The notes under the pieces are model-generated. The model was given only the letters and a program-made list of their open reading frames with translations, was not told where the DNA came from and searched no databases. From Nitrospira sp. (GTDB taxonomy: Bacteria; Nitrospirota; Nitrospiria; Nitrospirales; Nitrospiraceae), in contig SWDH01000029.1 in the NCBI GenBank assembly GCA_005116945.1, forward strand, positions 165,436 through 229,435: DNA of 64,000 nt, written 5' to 3'. Both the position numbers and the translations under genes were made by a program. Positions 35,200-45,200 of the stretch are shown here, in pieces. The stretch's first letter is position 1. The number at the start of each line of letters is the position of its first letter.

Positions 35200-36411
35200 T
35201 CACGTTCTTGAAAGCGGTCCTGCGACAAACTGGCCTGCCTGCATCACTCCGACAATCCGGTCTCGGTCGCGCAGATGGTCGATGCGACGAAGCGGATTGC
35301 CTTTGAACAAGAGAAGGTCTGCCCGTTTCCCCTTCTCGATCGTTCCCACCTGGTCTTGGATTCCGATCAATCGTGCAGCTGCGGAGGTCGAGGCGAGAAT
35401 CGCCTGCATCGGGCTCATCCCGAGGGCGACCATTCGTTCAAGTTCCTGAGCATTCTCGCCGTGGAAGTTGAAGGGCGTTCCAGCATCGGTCCCCATCGCA
35501 ATCTGGATGCCGTCACGCAGGGCGTTCTTGAAGCTTACTTGATGCCGCTTCGTCATGGATTTGGCTTTATCCAATGCGCTTTCAGGAATACCGCATCCGA
35601 GCCTGCAGGCGGCAGTAGTGGCCAGCGCAGAGAGTGTCGGCACCATGAAGACGCCCTGCCGTTTCATCATGGCCGCGGCCTCTTCATCCATGAGTGTGGC
35701 GTGCTCGATCGAATGGACTCCGACACGGATCGCATTCTTCATCCCTGACGATCCATGGGCATGGGCGGCGACTTTTCGTCCGGCTTGTTGCGCTTCGTCC
35801 ACGGCGGCCTGGAGTTCTTCCACGGTCATTTGTGCCTGGTCCGGCGAGGTGCCGGGCGTGAGGACGCCGCCTGACGCAATGACTTTGATGACGGCTGCTC
35901 CGGCGGCGATTTGCGCGCGCACGGCAGAACGGACTTGCTCTGCTCCTTCCACCTCTTGACCGATAAATCTGGCGTGGCCGCCGATCATGCAAATCGCCAG
36001 GCCTGCTCCGACAATGCGAGGGCCGGGAACAAGTCCTGTCTCAATAGCCCGTTGCAATGTAAAGATGGAATGGTCGCGCGACCCCACGTCGCGCACGGTG
36101 GTAAAGCCTGCCTCCAGGGTCCGCTGCGCGGCCTGGCCTGCTTTCAGTAAGGTCAGCGTGGATGTCTCTTTGGCGATGGCATCTACGACATCCGGTTCAG
36201 CACCGAGGCAGAGATGGACGTGGCAGTCGATCAAGCCCGGTAATAGTGTGAGTCCACGGCCGTCGATCTTGGTTGCTCCACGCGGGACAGAGAGGTCTCG
36301 ATCCGATCCGACAGCGGCAATCGTGGCGCCACGAACGACCACCGTGGCCCGGTCGATTGTTCGACCGGTTCCGTCGATGACGCGCACTGAGCGAATGGCA
36401 AAAGGCTTCAT
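35200..36411 (-). CDS. Amidohydrolase family protein (imidazolonepropionase-like)
   Basis: 403 residues from the ATG at 36411; a GTG at 36429 is an alternative and would overlap the upstream small gene. A short N-terminal beta domain (IDGTGRTIDRATVVVRGATI) is followed by the metal-dependent barrel: DCHVHLC for the first two ligands, VIKVIASGGV in place of the carboxylated-lysine strand, AHAHGSSG and SIEHATL for the histidines, and the aspartate in MGTDAGTPFNFHGEN. The C-terminal strand pair ends with IEKGKRADLLLFKGNPL. Related enzymes cleave dipeptides with proline or lactam-type rings, and the natural substrate is unclear. It lies downstream of the small membrane protein and the aminotransferase, all on the minus strand. 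Confidence 0.87.
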   Translation of the reverse strand: MKPFAIRSVRVIDGTGRTIDRATVVVRGATIAAVGSDRDLSVPRGATKIDGRGLTLLPGLIDCHVHLCLGAEPDVVDAIAKETSTLTLLKAGQAAQRTLEAGFTTVRDVGSRDHSIFTLQRAIETGLVPGPRIVGAGLAICMIGGHARFIGQEVEGAEQVRSAVRAQIAAGAAVIKVIASGGVLTPGTSPDQAQMTVEELQAAVDEAQQAGRKVAAHAHGSSGMKNAIRVGVHSIEHATLMDEEAAAMMKRQGVFMVPTLSALATTAACRLGCGIPESALDKAKSMTKRHQVSFKNALRDGIQIAMGTDAGTPFNFHGENAQELERMVALGMSPMQAILASTSAAARLIGIQDQVGTIEKGKRADLLLFKGNPLRRIDHLRDRDRIVGVMQAGQFVAGPLSRT

Positions 36412-36425
36412 CAAGGTGTGGCCCC

Positions 36426-36581
36426 TCACATCGGCGATTTTGTTGCTTCAGCCTTGCCCGCTGGAACGGTGGTTGACTCCCAGTGATCGGCCAATGTCAG
36501 GGCGAAGTACAGGTATGCAGCTAGGGCGAGAAAGGCAAAGGCCCCGGCGGCGATCATCCAGAGTGACGGTTTGTTCTTCAT
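36426..36581 (-). CDS. 51-residue single-pass membrane protein
   Basis: The reverse strand reads MKNKPSLWMIAAGAFAFLAL and continues with a helix to about residue 30 (AAYLYFALTLADHWE), then a short tail ending KSPM. GAGG lies about 11 bases upstream of the ATG. It sits between the aminotransferase (14 bp) and the amidohydrolase (14 bp) in the same direction, so it is probably part of the operon. The tail is likely periplasmic or cytosolic; no family known to me. Confidence 0.6.
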   Translation of the reverse strand: MKNKPSLWMIAAGAFAFLALAAYLYFALTLADHWESTTVPAGKAEATKSPM

Positions 36582-36595
36582 GCGATCGATGTCCT

Positions 36596-37789
36596 CTACT
36601 GTCTAGAGACTCTACGGCTATAGATTCGTGCGGCAGCCCGCAACGCGACTCCGGGAGTGGAAAGCGCTCCGCCGCGGATAAATAGTTCTTCCAGCGCATT
36701 GAGCAGGGTTAGGACATGAGCCTCTGACGACGACTCACCCATCAAGCCAATGCGCCAGACCTTTCCTTTGAGTGGGCCGAGCCCGCCGCCGATTTCTATA
36801 CCATAGGTCGAGAGCAAGTTCGTCCGCACCTCGGCGTCAGGAATATGAGAGGGAATCGTGACACAGATCAATGTCGGGAGTTGCTGGCCTGCCTGGGGAA
36901 GGGGCAGAAGCCCAAGTTCGGTCAAGCCTGCGGTCAAGGCCTCGCCATTGAGCTGATGACGAGCGAAGCGGGCAGGCAATCCCTCTTCTTCGACGAGTCG
37001 CAACGCTTCCCGCAGGCCATAGAGCATGGAGATCGGCGCGGTGTGATGATAGGCCCTGGTCCCGTCAGTCCAGTAGTCGGCAATCAAGGCCATATCCAGA
37101 TACCAACTCTGGCAGGGATTTCGTCTGGCCTTGATGGCCGCGAAGGCGCGGTCGCTGAGCGTGAAGGGCGACAATCCGGGCGGGCAGCTCAAACATTTCT
37201 GCGTGGCGCTATAGCAGACATCGATACCCCACCGATCGATCTCCAGCGGTGCGCCTCCCATCGAGGTGACGGCATCGACGATGAAGAGTGTGTCATGGGT
37301 ACGACATAGGTGGGCGATCGGTTCAAGTGGTTGCCAGACGCCGGTTGAGGTTTCGGCATGCACGATGGCCACCGCTTTGACTGGACCGGATTGACGCAAT
37401 GCCGTGTCTATCGCGTCTGGTCCTACGATCTGCCCCCAAGGGGCTTCTACGCGAATGGCTTTGCCGCCGCATCGTTCCACCATACTGGCGAGGCGTGTGC
37501 CGAATACGCCATTGACTCCGACAATCACGGTATCGCCCGGTTCAACGATATTCACGATCGACGCTTCCATCCCGGCTGAGCCGGTGCCGGACACCGCGAT
37601 GGTGAAGCGATTCTTGGTCTGAAAGACAACCCGTAACAGGGTTTGGATATCATCCATGAGTGCGAGAAAGGCCGGATCTAGATGGCCAAGCAGAGGGGTT
37701 GAGAGCGCACGCAGGACTCGCGGATGCACCATGCTTGGCCCCGGGCCTAGGAGCAGCCTGCGTGGGGGGATAAAATTCTGAAACGGCAT
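36596..37789 (-). CDS. Class V aminotransferase (serine/alanine-glyoxylate aminotransferase-like)
   Basis: 397 residues; TTGGAG precedes the ATG at 37789. The start [19 protein letters not shown], the phosphate-binding [12 protein letters not shown] and the PLP lysine in [16 protein letters not shown] are hallmarks of the AGT/SGAT group, as is [20 protein letters not shown] before it. These pyridoxal-phosphate enzymes transfer the amino group of serine or alanine to glyoxylate, or act on related keto acids (for example 2-aminoethylphosphonate). It is first in a probable operon with the small membrane protein and the amidohydrolase. The likely pathway is glyoxylate/serine exchange, but this is inferred only from family. 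Confidence 0.9.
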   Translation of the reverse strand: MPFQNFIPPRRLLLGPGPSMVHPRVLRALSTPLLGHLDPAFLALMDDIQTLLRVVFQTKNRFTIAVSGTGSAGMEASIVNIVEPGDTVIVGVNGVFGTRLASMVERCGGKAIRVEAPWGQIVGPDAIDTALRQSGPVKAVAIVHAETSTGVWQPLEPIAHLCRTHDTLFIVDAVTSMGGAPLEIDRWGIDVCYSATQKCLSCPPGLSPFTLSDRAFAAIKARRNPCQSWYLDMALIADYWTDGTRAYHHTAPISMLYGLREALRLVEEEGLPARFARHQLNGEALTAGLTELGLLPLPQAGQQLPTLICVTIPSHIPDAEVRTNLLSTYGIEIGGGLGPLKGKVWRIGLMGESSSEAHVLTLLNALEELFIRGGALSTPGVALRAAARIYSRRVSRQ

Positions 37790-37806
37790 ACCACTCCAAA
37801 TCTAAC

Positions 37807-37926
37807 AGGATGCTGAAAAAGCCCGCCAGCCGGACTTGTTCATTTGGTCTATCTGGTTTGTCTGGTTTTTGGGTTAAGCGAACTAACTAAATAAACCAAA
37901 TCAACCAGATAGACCAGACAGACCAG
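37807..37926. repeat. Partial end of the dispersed element plus an adjacent long inverted repeat
   Basis: AGGATGCTGAAAAAGCCCGC (37807-37826) matches the terminus of the 125-bp family but the rest is missing. Right beside it, GGTCTATCTGGTTTGTCTGG at 37846-37865 is mirrored by AACCAGATAGACCAGACAGA at about 37903-37922, with an A/T-rich loop between; both arms are built from CTGGT/ACCAG units. No gene. Confidence 0.6.
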
Positions 37927-38039
37927 AGTATAGCGGAGTTCAGTCGCGCTCAGCCACGGGTATTCTCAACGGCCTCCTGTGCCGCCTAGCTACTATGGGG
38001 GATGTCGAGGGACAAAAATGGCATGTTATAGTTCCAACG

Positions 38040-39542
38040 ATGATCGAGTCAGCGACCGCGCCTCTCAACGAGCCACAACAACCTAAGTCCTGGTGGCGAT
38101 CCGCAGATGCGCCGCCGCCGGTCGGGGTCTATTTCGGGCGGTTCTCGCCCTTGATGACGCTGTTGGCTGCGATTTTTCTTACCGTGGCCCTAGGCTCGAT
38201 GATCGGGTTATCGACTTCGGCATCGAAGTTGGATCGGATCGAGTCACCTGAACAAGCGCTGAGTTTGATGGTCAGTCGGACCAGGGATGTGGAGGAAGGG
38301 CTCAAGCGCGCACCTCAATGGGAACAGCGGCTCTTGTCCTGGACCTCCAGCAACGACGAGGTTGAACGGGCTCACGAAATCGAATGGTATCGAGAATTGG
38401 CAGAGTCCTCCGAAGACCCATCCGTCGATTTACAACTGGCGATTCTCCAAGCAGAGGCCGGCCATGTGTCGCAGGCGCTTCTCTCAGCGCATGACTGGGT
38501 CAAAGCAGGAGACCCGTTTCCTCAGTTCGCCGATCTGGTGACGGCTGCCTATAGTGAAGGCCCGGTGCATGACGCGGACAGATATGTCTTGCGGCAGGCC
38601 ACAGCGGCAGAGGTGTTGCCGTCTGGGTGGTTTTACGATCGACTGGCCGAACGTCTCGCGCGCCGTGCCAACGATGCTGCGCTCGTAACCAGGATTCAAG
38701 AACAAGCCGCTGTGCGTATCGACCGCCAGTTTGCCCGGTCGTATGGGCTGACGCTCGTTGAACTCGGCGCGCTGATTGTCGGGACGGTGGTCTGCGTATT
38801 GCTGTGGCTGAGACGGAATGAGGCCTCCAGTTTCGTCCGGCTGCATGAGTCTGGTGTGCCGCCGCCATGGCCAGGCGGCATTGGTGCGGCGGTGTTGCTG
38901 CGTGGCGGTGCAATTGGCGTCATGCTCACGGCGCTGTTTCTGTTGTACGTGCCGACAGACAATGTCTTGCTCCGGGCATTGGCGATTCCGCTGACGAATG
39001 TGCCGCTGCTCATTTTGGCGTACCATCATCTGTTCCGGCCCTCCGGAATGACGTTCCCTGGTGGTTTTGGGTTGAAAATCGGATGGGCCAATACCGGCCG
39101 CTTAGCGGCTGCGATCTTGGCGGTCGTGGCTGCAGGTCTATGGGGAGGGTGGGTCATGGATCGGTTGGCAGAGCCGTTCCACCTGACAAGCCATTGGGTC
39201 GAGTGGTTCGACCCCAATCTCGTCTGGGCTGCACCGTCCTTGACAGCCGTCAGCCTGCTCGAATACGTGATCTTCGCGCCGCTGTTCGAGGAACTCGCGT
39301 TTCGTGGATTGCTGTTCGCGATACTCCGCCGTAAATTCCGTTTTCTTCCGGCCGCGTTGATCAGCGCCGGCATTTTCGGCATCGCGCACGGCTACGGAGT
39401 TGTAGGATTGTTGAGTGTCTGTTGGAGTGGAGTGCTCTGGGCCTGGATCTATGAAAAAACCGGAAGTCTCTGGCCAGGTATTCTTGCCCACGCGATCAAC
39501 AATCTGCTCGTTTGCCTTGCGGTAATGGCGTTGCTACGTTAG
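38040..39542 (+). CDS. CPBP-family intramembrane metalloprotease (Abi/CAAX-type)
   Basis: 500 residues from the ATG at 38040. After one membrane helix (LMTLLAAIFLTVALGSM) comes a soluble segment of about 170 residues that looks tetratricopeptide-like (LAESSEDPSVDLQLAILQAE). Further helices follow, then the CPBP core: LFEELAFRGLLFAILRR with the EExxxR motif, FGIAHGYGVVG and LAHAINNLLV with the metal histidines. Members cleave within the membrane (Rce1-like) or protect against bacteriocins. The long extra soluble part is not usual for the minimal family. TATAGT at 38027-38032, seven bases before the ATG, suggests a leaderless transcript. Confidence 0.86.
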   Translation: MIESATAPLNEPQQPKSWWRSADAPPPVGVYFGRFSPLMTLLAAIFLTVALGSMIGLSTSASKLDRIESPEQALSLMVSRTRDVEEGLKRAPQWEQRLLSWTSSNDEVERAHEIEWYRELAESSEDPSVDLQLAILQAEAGHVSQALLSAHDWVKAGDPFPQFADLVTAAYSEGPVHDADRYVLRQATAAEVLPSGWFYDRLAERLARRANDAALVTRIQEQAAVRIDRQFARSYGLTLVELGALIVGTVVCVLLWLRRNEASSFVRLHESGVPPPWPGGIGAAVLLRGGAIGVMLTALFLLYVPTDNVLLRALAIPLTNVPLLILAYHHLFRPSGMTFPGGFGLKIGWANTGRLAAAILAVVAAGLWGGWVMDRLAEPFHLTSHWVEWFDPNLVWAAPSLTAVSLLEYVIFAPLFEELAFRGLLFAILRRKFRFLPAALISAGIFGIAHGYGVVGLLSVCWSGVLWAWIYEKTGSLWPGILAHAINNLLVCLAVMALLR

Positions 39543-39666
39543 CAGGATGGTGAAAATGCCTTCCAGCTTCGTTCTCGGTTCGACGGAATCCTCAACGTAC
39601 CCTTGAGGGTACGCCTCCGGTTCCGTCTCGCCTCGGGCCTTGCTGGAAGCCATTTTGACCATCCTG
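39543..39666. repeat. Dispersed palindromic element, copy 2 (opposite orientation)
   Basis: Reads in reverse relative to the copies at 21399, 49050 and 55660: CAGGATGGTGAAAATGCC at the left, CTCAACGTACCCTTGAGGGT in the middle and ATTTTGACCATCCTG at the right. It follows the CPBP gene stop without a gap and faces the epimerase-like gene from its 3' side. Confidence 0.75.
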
Positions 39667-39756
39667 AAAGACACACCGAGGGCTGGCGTGATCTCAATGT
39701 TGGTGGGAATGATATCTACTTTCGGCCTTGTTGGATGACCGTTTTGACAAGCCTGC

Positions 39757-40569
39757 TTATACCCTGTCCAATGATTCGATCAAGGCGAGAGCTTCGTATA
39801 AGTCTGGGTGCTTGAGAACATAGCCTAGCTCTGTTCGAAGCTTGGCGTTGCTGATTCGCTTTCCTGTGAAGCGGTCTTCTTTGGACGCTGTCGCTGTCAC
39901 ACTCCATCGCTGCTGCGCAGTTGCACAGATTTCATCCCAGGTGTGCGGTGCACCGTCGCTGATGTTGTAGGCTTCGCCAGGCTTCCCCTTCTCAATTGCA
40001 GCCAGGCAGATGGCTGCCAAATCTTCCACGTGAATAAGATTCACATACTTGCGTGACGGACTTACTCGGCCTTGCCTGATCCAGTCCAGCGGGTTCCGAC
40101 CCGGGCCATAGATGCCTGCCACGCGCAGAACGGTTGCGCCACAGTTGGTGCGCAAGAATTCTTCACCCTGCACACGCGGTTTAGTGAGGTCGATCGGAGC
40201 TGATTCATCAATCCAGGGTGGAGGATATTCGTTGGACTGATCAGTTACTTCATAGGCAGACGTACTTCCCAAGACGACAATGCGCCGAGCCGTCGTATCG
40301 AGCGTGCGTGCAAAGGCCTGGACTTGTTCGAGCGGCGTGGCAGGGAAGCACCAGATGAAATCGGCGCCCGCAGGAATGTTCGGCCAGGTCGAGGGCTGTT
40401 CCAAATCGAAGCGCAGGCGATATTCCGAAGGGATGTCTGCGAGATTATTGAGGGGACTCCTGCTGGTGACGTGGACAGCTTTTCCCTGCGAGGCTCCGAT
40501 GCTGTGCACGATACGGCCCGTGTAGCCTGATCCCAGCACGACCAGCGGAGATGGTATGTGTTGCGTCAC
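39757..40569 (-). CDS. NAD(P)-dependent epimerase/dehydratase-like protein (atypical SDR)
   Basis: 270 residues with a GTG start and GGAGATATTGA just before it. The Rossmann motif LVVLGSGYTGRIVHSIG lies at the N-terminus, the active-site region VVLGSTSAYEV replaces the usual Ser-Tyr-Lys set in part, and AGIYGPGRNPLDWIRQG and YVNLIHVEDLAAICLAAIEK are typical of extended and atypical SDRs such as YeeZ. It binds a nicotinamide cofactor; whether it is catalytic and on which sugar or other substrate is unknown. Cytosolic. It stands alone. Confidence 0.85.
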   Translation of the reverse strand: MTQHIPSPLVVLGSGYTGRIVHSIGASQGKAVHVTSRSPLNNLADIPSEYRLRFDLEQPSTWPNIPAGADFIWCFPATPLEQVQAFARTLDTTARRIVVLGSTSAYEVTDQSNEYPPPWIDESAPIDLTKPRVQGEEFLRTNCGATVLRVAGIYGPGRNPLDWIRQGRVSPSRKYVNLIHVEDLAAICLAAIEKGKPGEAYNISDGAPHTWDEICATAQQRWSVTATASKEDRFTGKRISNAKLRTELGYVLKHPDLYEALALIESLDRV

Positions 40570-40665
40570 TCAATATCTCCGTCCATAAGGTTGGTCCACC
40601 GTTTCACCGTTGCGTAAAATAACATAGTTGTTGCCTCAAAGAGGAACTCATAAGAGAATGCCCGT

Positions 40666-42234
40666 ATGAAATCTCTTGCGTCTCTATTGTCGATTATTGC
40701 CCTCGTGTTTGGACTCGTCGGCTGCCCGGGTGGAGGGGGCGGTGGCGGCAGTGCGGCAGACTTTGCGGTGTCGACGACGGCCGCCGATTTCGGTGTGGTT
40801 GGCAATGCCTATACATCGACCCTTGCGGTTACTGGGGGAACGGCCCCGTTCACCTGGACACTGTTTGTCGGGTCCTTGCCGACGGGCACACCCGACTTAT
40901 CTCTGGACCCAGGCACGGGTGTCGTAAGCGGCACCCCAACCGCAGCAGGCAACTTCACGGCGACGTTCACTGTGAGGGACAGCACAGGGAAGACCGCGAC
41001 GGGCTCAGTGCTGTTTGTCATCCATACCAGGACGGATCGTGTTTCGGTCAATGGCAGTGGTACGGCGGGAAGTGGCTCCAGTTCGACTCCCTCTATCAGC
41101 GGTGATGGAAGTCTAGTCGCCTTTGCTTCGTCATCGACGAACTTCGTGACTAATGTTAACGGCACGCAAATCTATCTGCACAACCGGCAGACGAATCAGA
41201 TCGAAGTGATCTCTCGCGACAGCGATGCCAGTGCCATCAACGAAGGCGGAGGTACCAGTAGCGATCCCTCAATGAGCAGCGACGGTCGGCTCGTGGCGTT
41301 TGTCTCATTGTCGTCGAATCTTGTGCCAGGTGTGAGCGGTCAACAGATCTATGTACGGGATCGCCAGACCGGTCAAACCACTGTGGTCTCGAAGAGCAGC
41401 GTCGGTATCATCGGAACTGGGACCAGTAGTGCGCCGGCAATCAGCGCTGACGGTCGGTATGTGGCCTTCGTCTCAGTCTCCACGAACTTGGTGGCCAGCG
41501 TCAGCGGAACTCAGGTCTATGTCCACGATCGACAGACTGGCCAGACCACGCTTGTTTCACAAGATAACAGCGTGACTCCGGTAGAGGGCGACGGTGTGAG
41601 TGCCTCACCGGCCATCAGTTCAGACGGCCGGTTCGTCGCCTTTGCCTCAGCCTCCACGAATTTGGTGGCCGGCGTCAGCGGGACTCAGATCTATGTTCAC
41701 AATCGACAGACTGGTCAGACTACGCTTGTTTCACATGATAACAGCGTGATTCCGGTAGCGGGCAACGGCGTGAGTGCCTCACCGACAATCAGTTCTAACG
41801 GCCAGTTCATTGCTTTTCCCTCGCTATCGACGAATCTTGGTGCAACTGGCGCCAACCAACAGATTTATATCCATGACCGCATCACCGGCGCGAATGGAAC
41901 CACCAGCCTTATTTCCAAAGACAGTAGTGCAACAGCAGGAGATGGCAACAGCAGCGCACCGTCCATCAGCGGCGATGGGCGATATGTGGCCTTTACGTCG
42001 CTCGCGACCAATCTAGTGGCAAGTGTCAGTGGTCAACAGATCTACCTGCACGACAGGAATGGGCCCGCAACGAGTCTCGTTTCCAGAGACAATACGGGAT
42101 CTCTGGTGGAGGGAACTGGGCCTAGCGATACTCCATCTATTACCAGCAATGGTGGATTTGTCGCCTTCTTCTCTCAGGCACCCAATCTTGTCGCTGGAAG
42201 CGGTTCTCATATCTACGTCCGAGCGCTGCCCTAG
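40666..42234 (+). CDS. TolB-like beta-propeller lipoprotein with an Ig-like domain
   Basis: 522 residues. The signal MKSLASLLSIIALVFGLVGC has a lipobox and is followed by a glycine run that acts as a flexible tether. Residues about 32-125 form a putative Ig-like domain (GLPTGTxLSPxTGxxSGTPT-type: SLDPGTGVVSGTPTAAGNF). The rest is a WD40-like (PD40) propeller in which each blade repeats a SISGDGRYVAFTSLATNLV-like strand and IYVHDRQTGQTTLVS. Two adjacent blades are almost identical in DNA over 174 bp. Surface-exposed lipoproteins of this kind bind proteins or sugars; the partner is unknown. Confidence 0.85.
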   Translation: MKSLASLLSIIALVFGLVGCPGGGGGGGSAADFAVSTTAADFGVVGNAYTSTLAVTGGTAPFTWTLFVGSLPTGTPDLSLDPGTGVVSGTPTAAGNFTATFTVRDSTGKTATGSVLFVIHTRTDRVSVNGSGTAGSGSSSTPSISGDGSLVAFASSSTNFVTNVNGTQIYLHNRQTNQIEVISRDSDASAINEGGGTSSDPSMSSDGRLVAFVSLSSNLVPGVSGQQIYVRDRQTGQTTVVSKSSVGIIGTGTSSAPAISADGRYVAFVSVSTNLVASVSGTQVYVHDRQTGQTTLVSQDNSVTPVEGDGVSASPAISSDGRFVAFASASTNLVAGVSGTQIYVHNRQTGQTTLVSHDNSVIPVAGNGVSASPTISSNGQFIAFPSLSTNLGATGANQQIYIHDRITGANGTTSLISKDSSATAGDGNSSAPSISGDGRYVAFTSLATNLVASVSGQQIYLHDRNGPATSLVSRDNTGSLVEGTGPSDTPSITSNGGFVAFFSQAPNLVAGSGSHIYVRALP

Positions 42235-42276
42235 CCCATAGAGCTTCAACATCCGGCATGGTAGCATCAACGTGCC

Positions 42277-45200
42277 ATGCCGCTTTCTCGATTCCATCCT
42301 CTCATCGCCGAGTGGTTTGACTCGAACGTCGGGACTCCGACTGAGGTTCAGACCCAGGCTTGGCCTGCCATTCAGTCGGGGGCTGACGTGCTGATTGCCG
42401 CGCCGACTGGGTCCGGTAAGACGTTTGCCGCTTTTCTCTCTTGCATCGATCACCTCTTCAAACAAGCCCTCGCGCGTGAACTCGATGATCAGACGCAGGT
42501 GCTCTACGTGTCGCCGCTGAAAGCGCTCAGCAACGACATACAGAAAAATCTCCAACAGCCACTGGCTGAAATCGGTACCGCAGCCTTGTCAGCCGGGCTC
42601 TTGATGCCGGAACTCCGTGTGCTGGTCCGCACCGGCGACACGCCGATGGCGGATCGCCAGCAGATGTTGAAGCGGCCTCCTCATATTCTCGTCACGACGC
42701 CGGAGTCGCTCTATATTTTATTGACGGCAGAGAAGAGCCGCCGGGTATTGCAGACGGTCCGGACCGTCATCGTCGATGAAATCCATGCCGTTGTGCCGAA
42801 CAAACGCGGGGCACATCTCGCGGTCTCGTTAGAGCGGCTGGAAGCGCTCACGCTGACGAAACCGCAGCGGATCGGTCTCTCGGCAACGCAACGACCAATT
42901 GAAACTGTCGCGCAGTTTCTGGTTGGAACCCACCCGCTTCCCACGGTGATCGATGTCGGACACAAGCGGCAGATGGATTTGGCCGTGGAAGTACCAAAGG
43001 ATGAACTGAGCGCCGTGGCGACGAACGCCATATGGGCCGATGTCTATGATCGCATCGCTGAGCTGGTTCGGCAGCACCGCTCGACCTTGGTCTTTGTCAA
43101 TACAAGGCGTCTCGCTGAACGGGTGTCGCATTCATTGGAAGAACGGCTGCGGGACCTAGGCGCCGATGTCGTTGCGGCGCACCACGGCAGCCTTTCGCGA
43201 CAGATCCGCCTGTCGGCGGAGGAGCGGCTCAAGAACGGCAAGACACGCGTGGTTGTTGCAACTGCCTCGCTGGAACTCGGTATCGATATCGGCACAGTGG
43301 ATCTCGTCTGTCAGATCGGTTCGCCCCGCGCGATTGCCACCTGCCTGCAGCGAGTCGGCCGGGCCGGTCACTGGATCAAGGCGATTCCGAAGGGCCGGCT
43401 TTTTGCGATGACGAGGGATGACTTGCTCGAATGTGCGGCGCTGATACGCGCGATCAGGACAGGAGTGTTGGATCGCATCACTGTGCCGCCCGCTCCGCTC
43501 GATATTTTGGCGCAACAGCTGGTGGCCGCAGCCGCGACGCAGGCCTGGCAGGAAGACGACCTGTTCGATCTCTGCCGACGGGCCGATCCCTATCGGGCTT
43601 TGCCTCGTTCGGAGTTCGATCAGGTGGTGAGGATGTTGGCGGACGGGATTGCGACGAATCGCGGGCGGGGTCTGGCCTATCTGCATCATGATCGCATCAA
43701 TCGCCGTATCAAAGGCCGACGTGGAGCGAGACTGGCGGCGATCACCTCCGGCGGGGCCATTCCAGACAACGCGAGCTATGCCGTGGTTGCCGAGCCTGAA
43801 GGGACGGTTGTGGGATCGGTCGATGAAGACTTTGCGGTGGAGAGTCTGGCCGGCGATATCATGTTACTGGGTAATACCTCCTGGCGGATCAAGGGTGTGG
43901 AGAGAGGCAAGGTGCGGGTGGAAGACGCCCACGGTGCCCCTCCCAACATTCCCTTCTGGCGCGGCGAAGCGCCGTCAAGAACGGCAGAACTGTCCGCCGA
44001 AGTCGCCAGACTGCGGAGCGATCTCGATCATCTCCTCATCTCTGAAAATCCGCTCAGCACTCAGCACTCAGCACTTCGCTGGCTTCGCCAAGAATGCGCT
44101 CTGGATCAGCGCGGGGCACAACAGGCCGTTGAATATGTGCTGGCGGGCAAGGCGGTGCTTGGAGCGGTGCCGACGCAGCAGACGATCGTGGCGGAGCGGT
44201 TCTTCGATGAGAGCGGCGGGATGCAGCTGATCTTGCACACGCCCTTCGGGGCGCGGATCAATCGGGCCTGGGGCCTTGCCTTGCGGAAGCGGTTCTGTGT
44301 GACCTTTGATTTTGAATTGCAAGCTGCGGCGACCGACAATGGGATTGTGATTTCGCTGGGGGAGAAGCACAGCTTTCCGCTCGCGTCGGTGTTCGGGTTC
44401 CTGCAGAGTCGGACGCTTCGCGAGGTCTTGCTTCCCGCCGTGCTCCAAGCGCCGATGTTTATGACTCGCTGGCGCTGGAATGTCAGCCGTGCGTTGGTGT
44501 TGCTGCGTTTCTCGCATGGAAAAAAAGTTCCTCCGCAGATCCAACGAATGAAGGCGGAAGATCTGCTTGGCGCCGTCTTCCCGGATGCGATGGCCTGTCA
44601 GGATAATATGGTCGGCGAGCGGACCCGTCAGATTCCGGATCATCCGCTCGTGAACGAGACCTTGCGGGATTGTTTCACCGAGGCGATGGACCTCGACGGA
44701 TTGACCGCACTCATTAAGCAGATTGAAGCAGGGACGATCAACTGTGTGGCGGTCGATACGCCTGTGCCCTCTCCGTTCTCGCACGAGATCTTGAATGCCA
44801 ACCCCTATGCCTTTCTCGACGATGCGCCGCTGGAAGAGCGGCGGGCGAGGGCCGTGGAGATGCGGCGCACGCTGCCGGCTCAGCTGGCTGGAGAGGTCGG
44901 GGCGTTGGATCCCGCGGCGATTGAGGAAGTGCAGCGGGAGTCCTGGCCGGTCGTGCGCGATCCGGACGAATTGCACGACGCCTTGCTGACACTTGTATGG
45001 ATTCCCGAGTCTGTTGCCGAACAATGGCAGCCGTATTTTCTGACGCTCATTGAGTCTGGCCGCGTTGTGCGTATGTCTTTCCTATCGCCTAACGCCTCAC
45101 CCCTCACGCCTGACGAAGTCAGAGGGTGGGTGGCGACAGAACATCGAGACCAAGTGGAATCGATGTTGACATCGGGCGACGAAGCCGCGACTGATGCCAC

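Noticed and set aside
44068..45024. 318-residue minus-strand frame inside the Lhr-type gene
   Set aside because: Histidine/arginine-rich shadow; the plus strand encodes a conserved helicase there.
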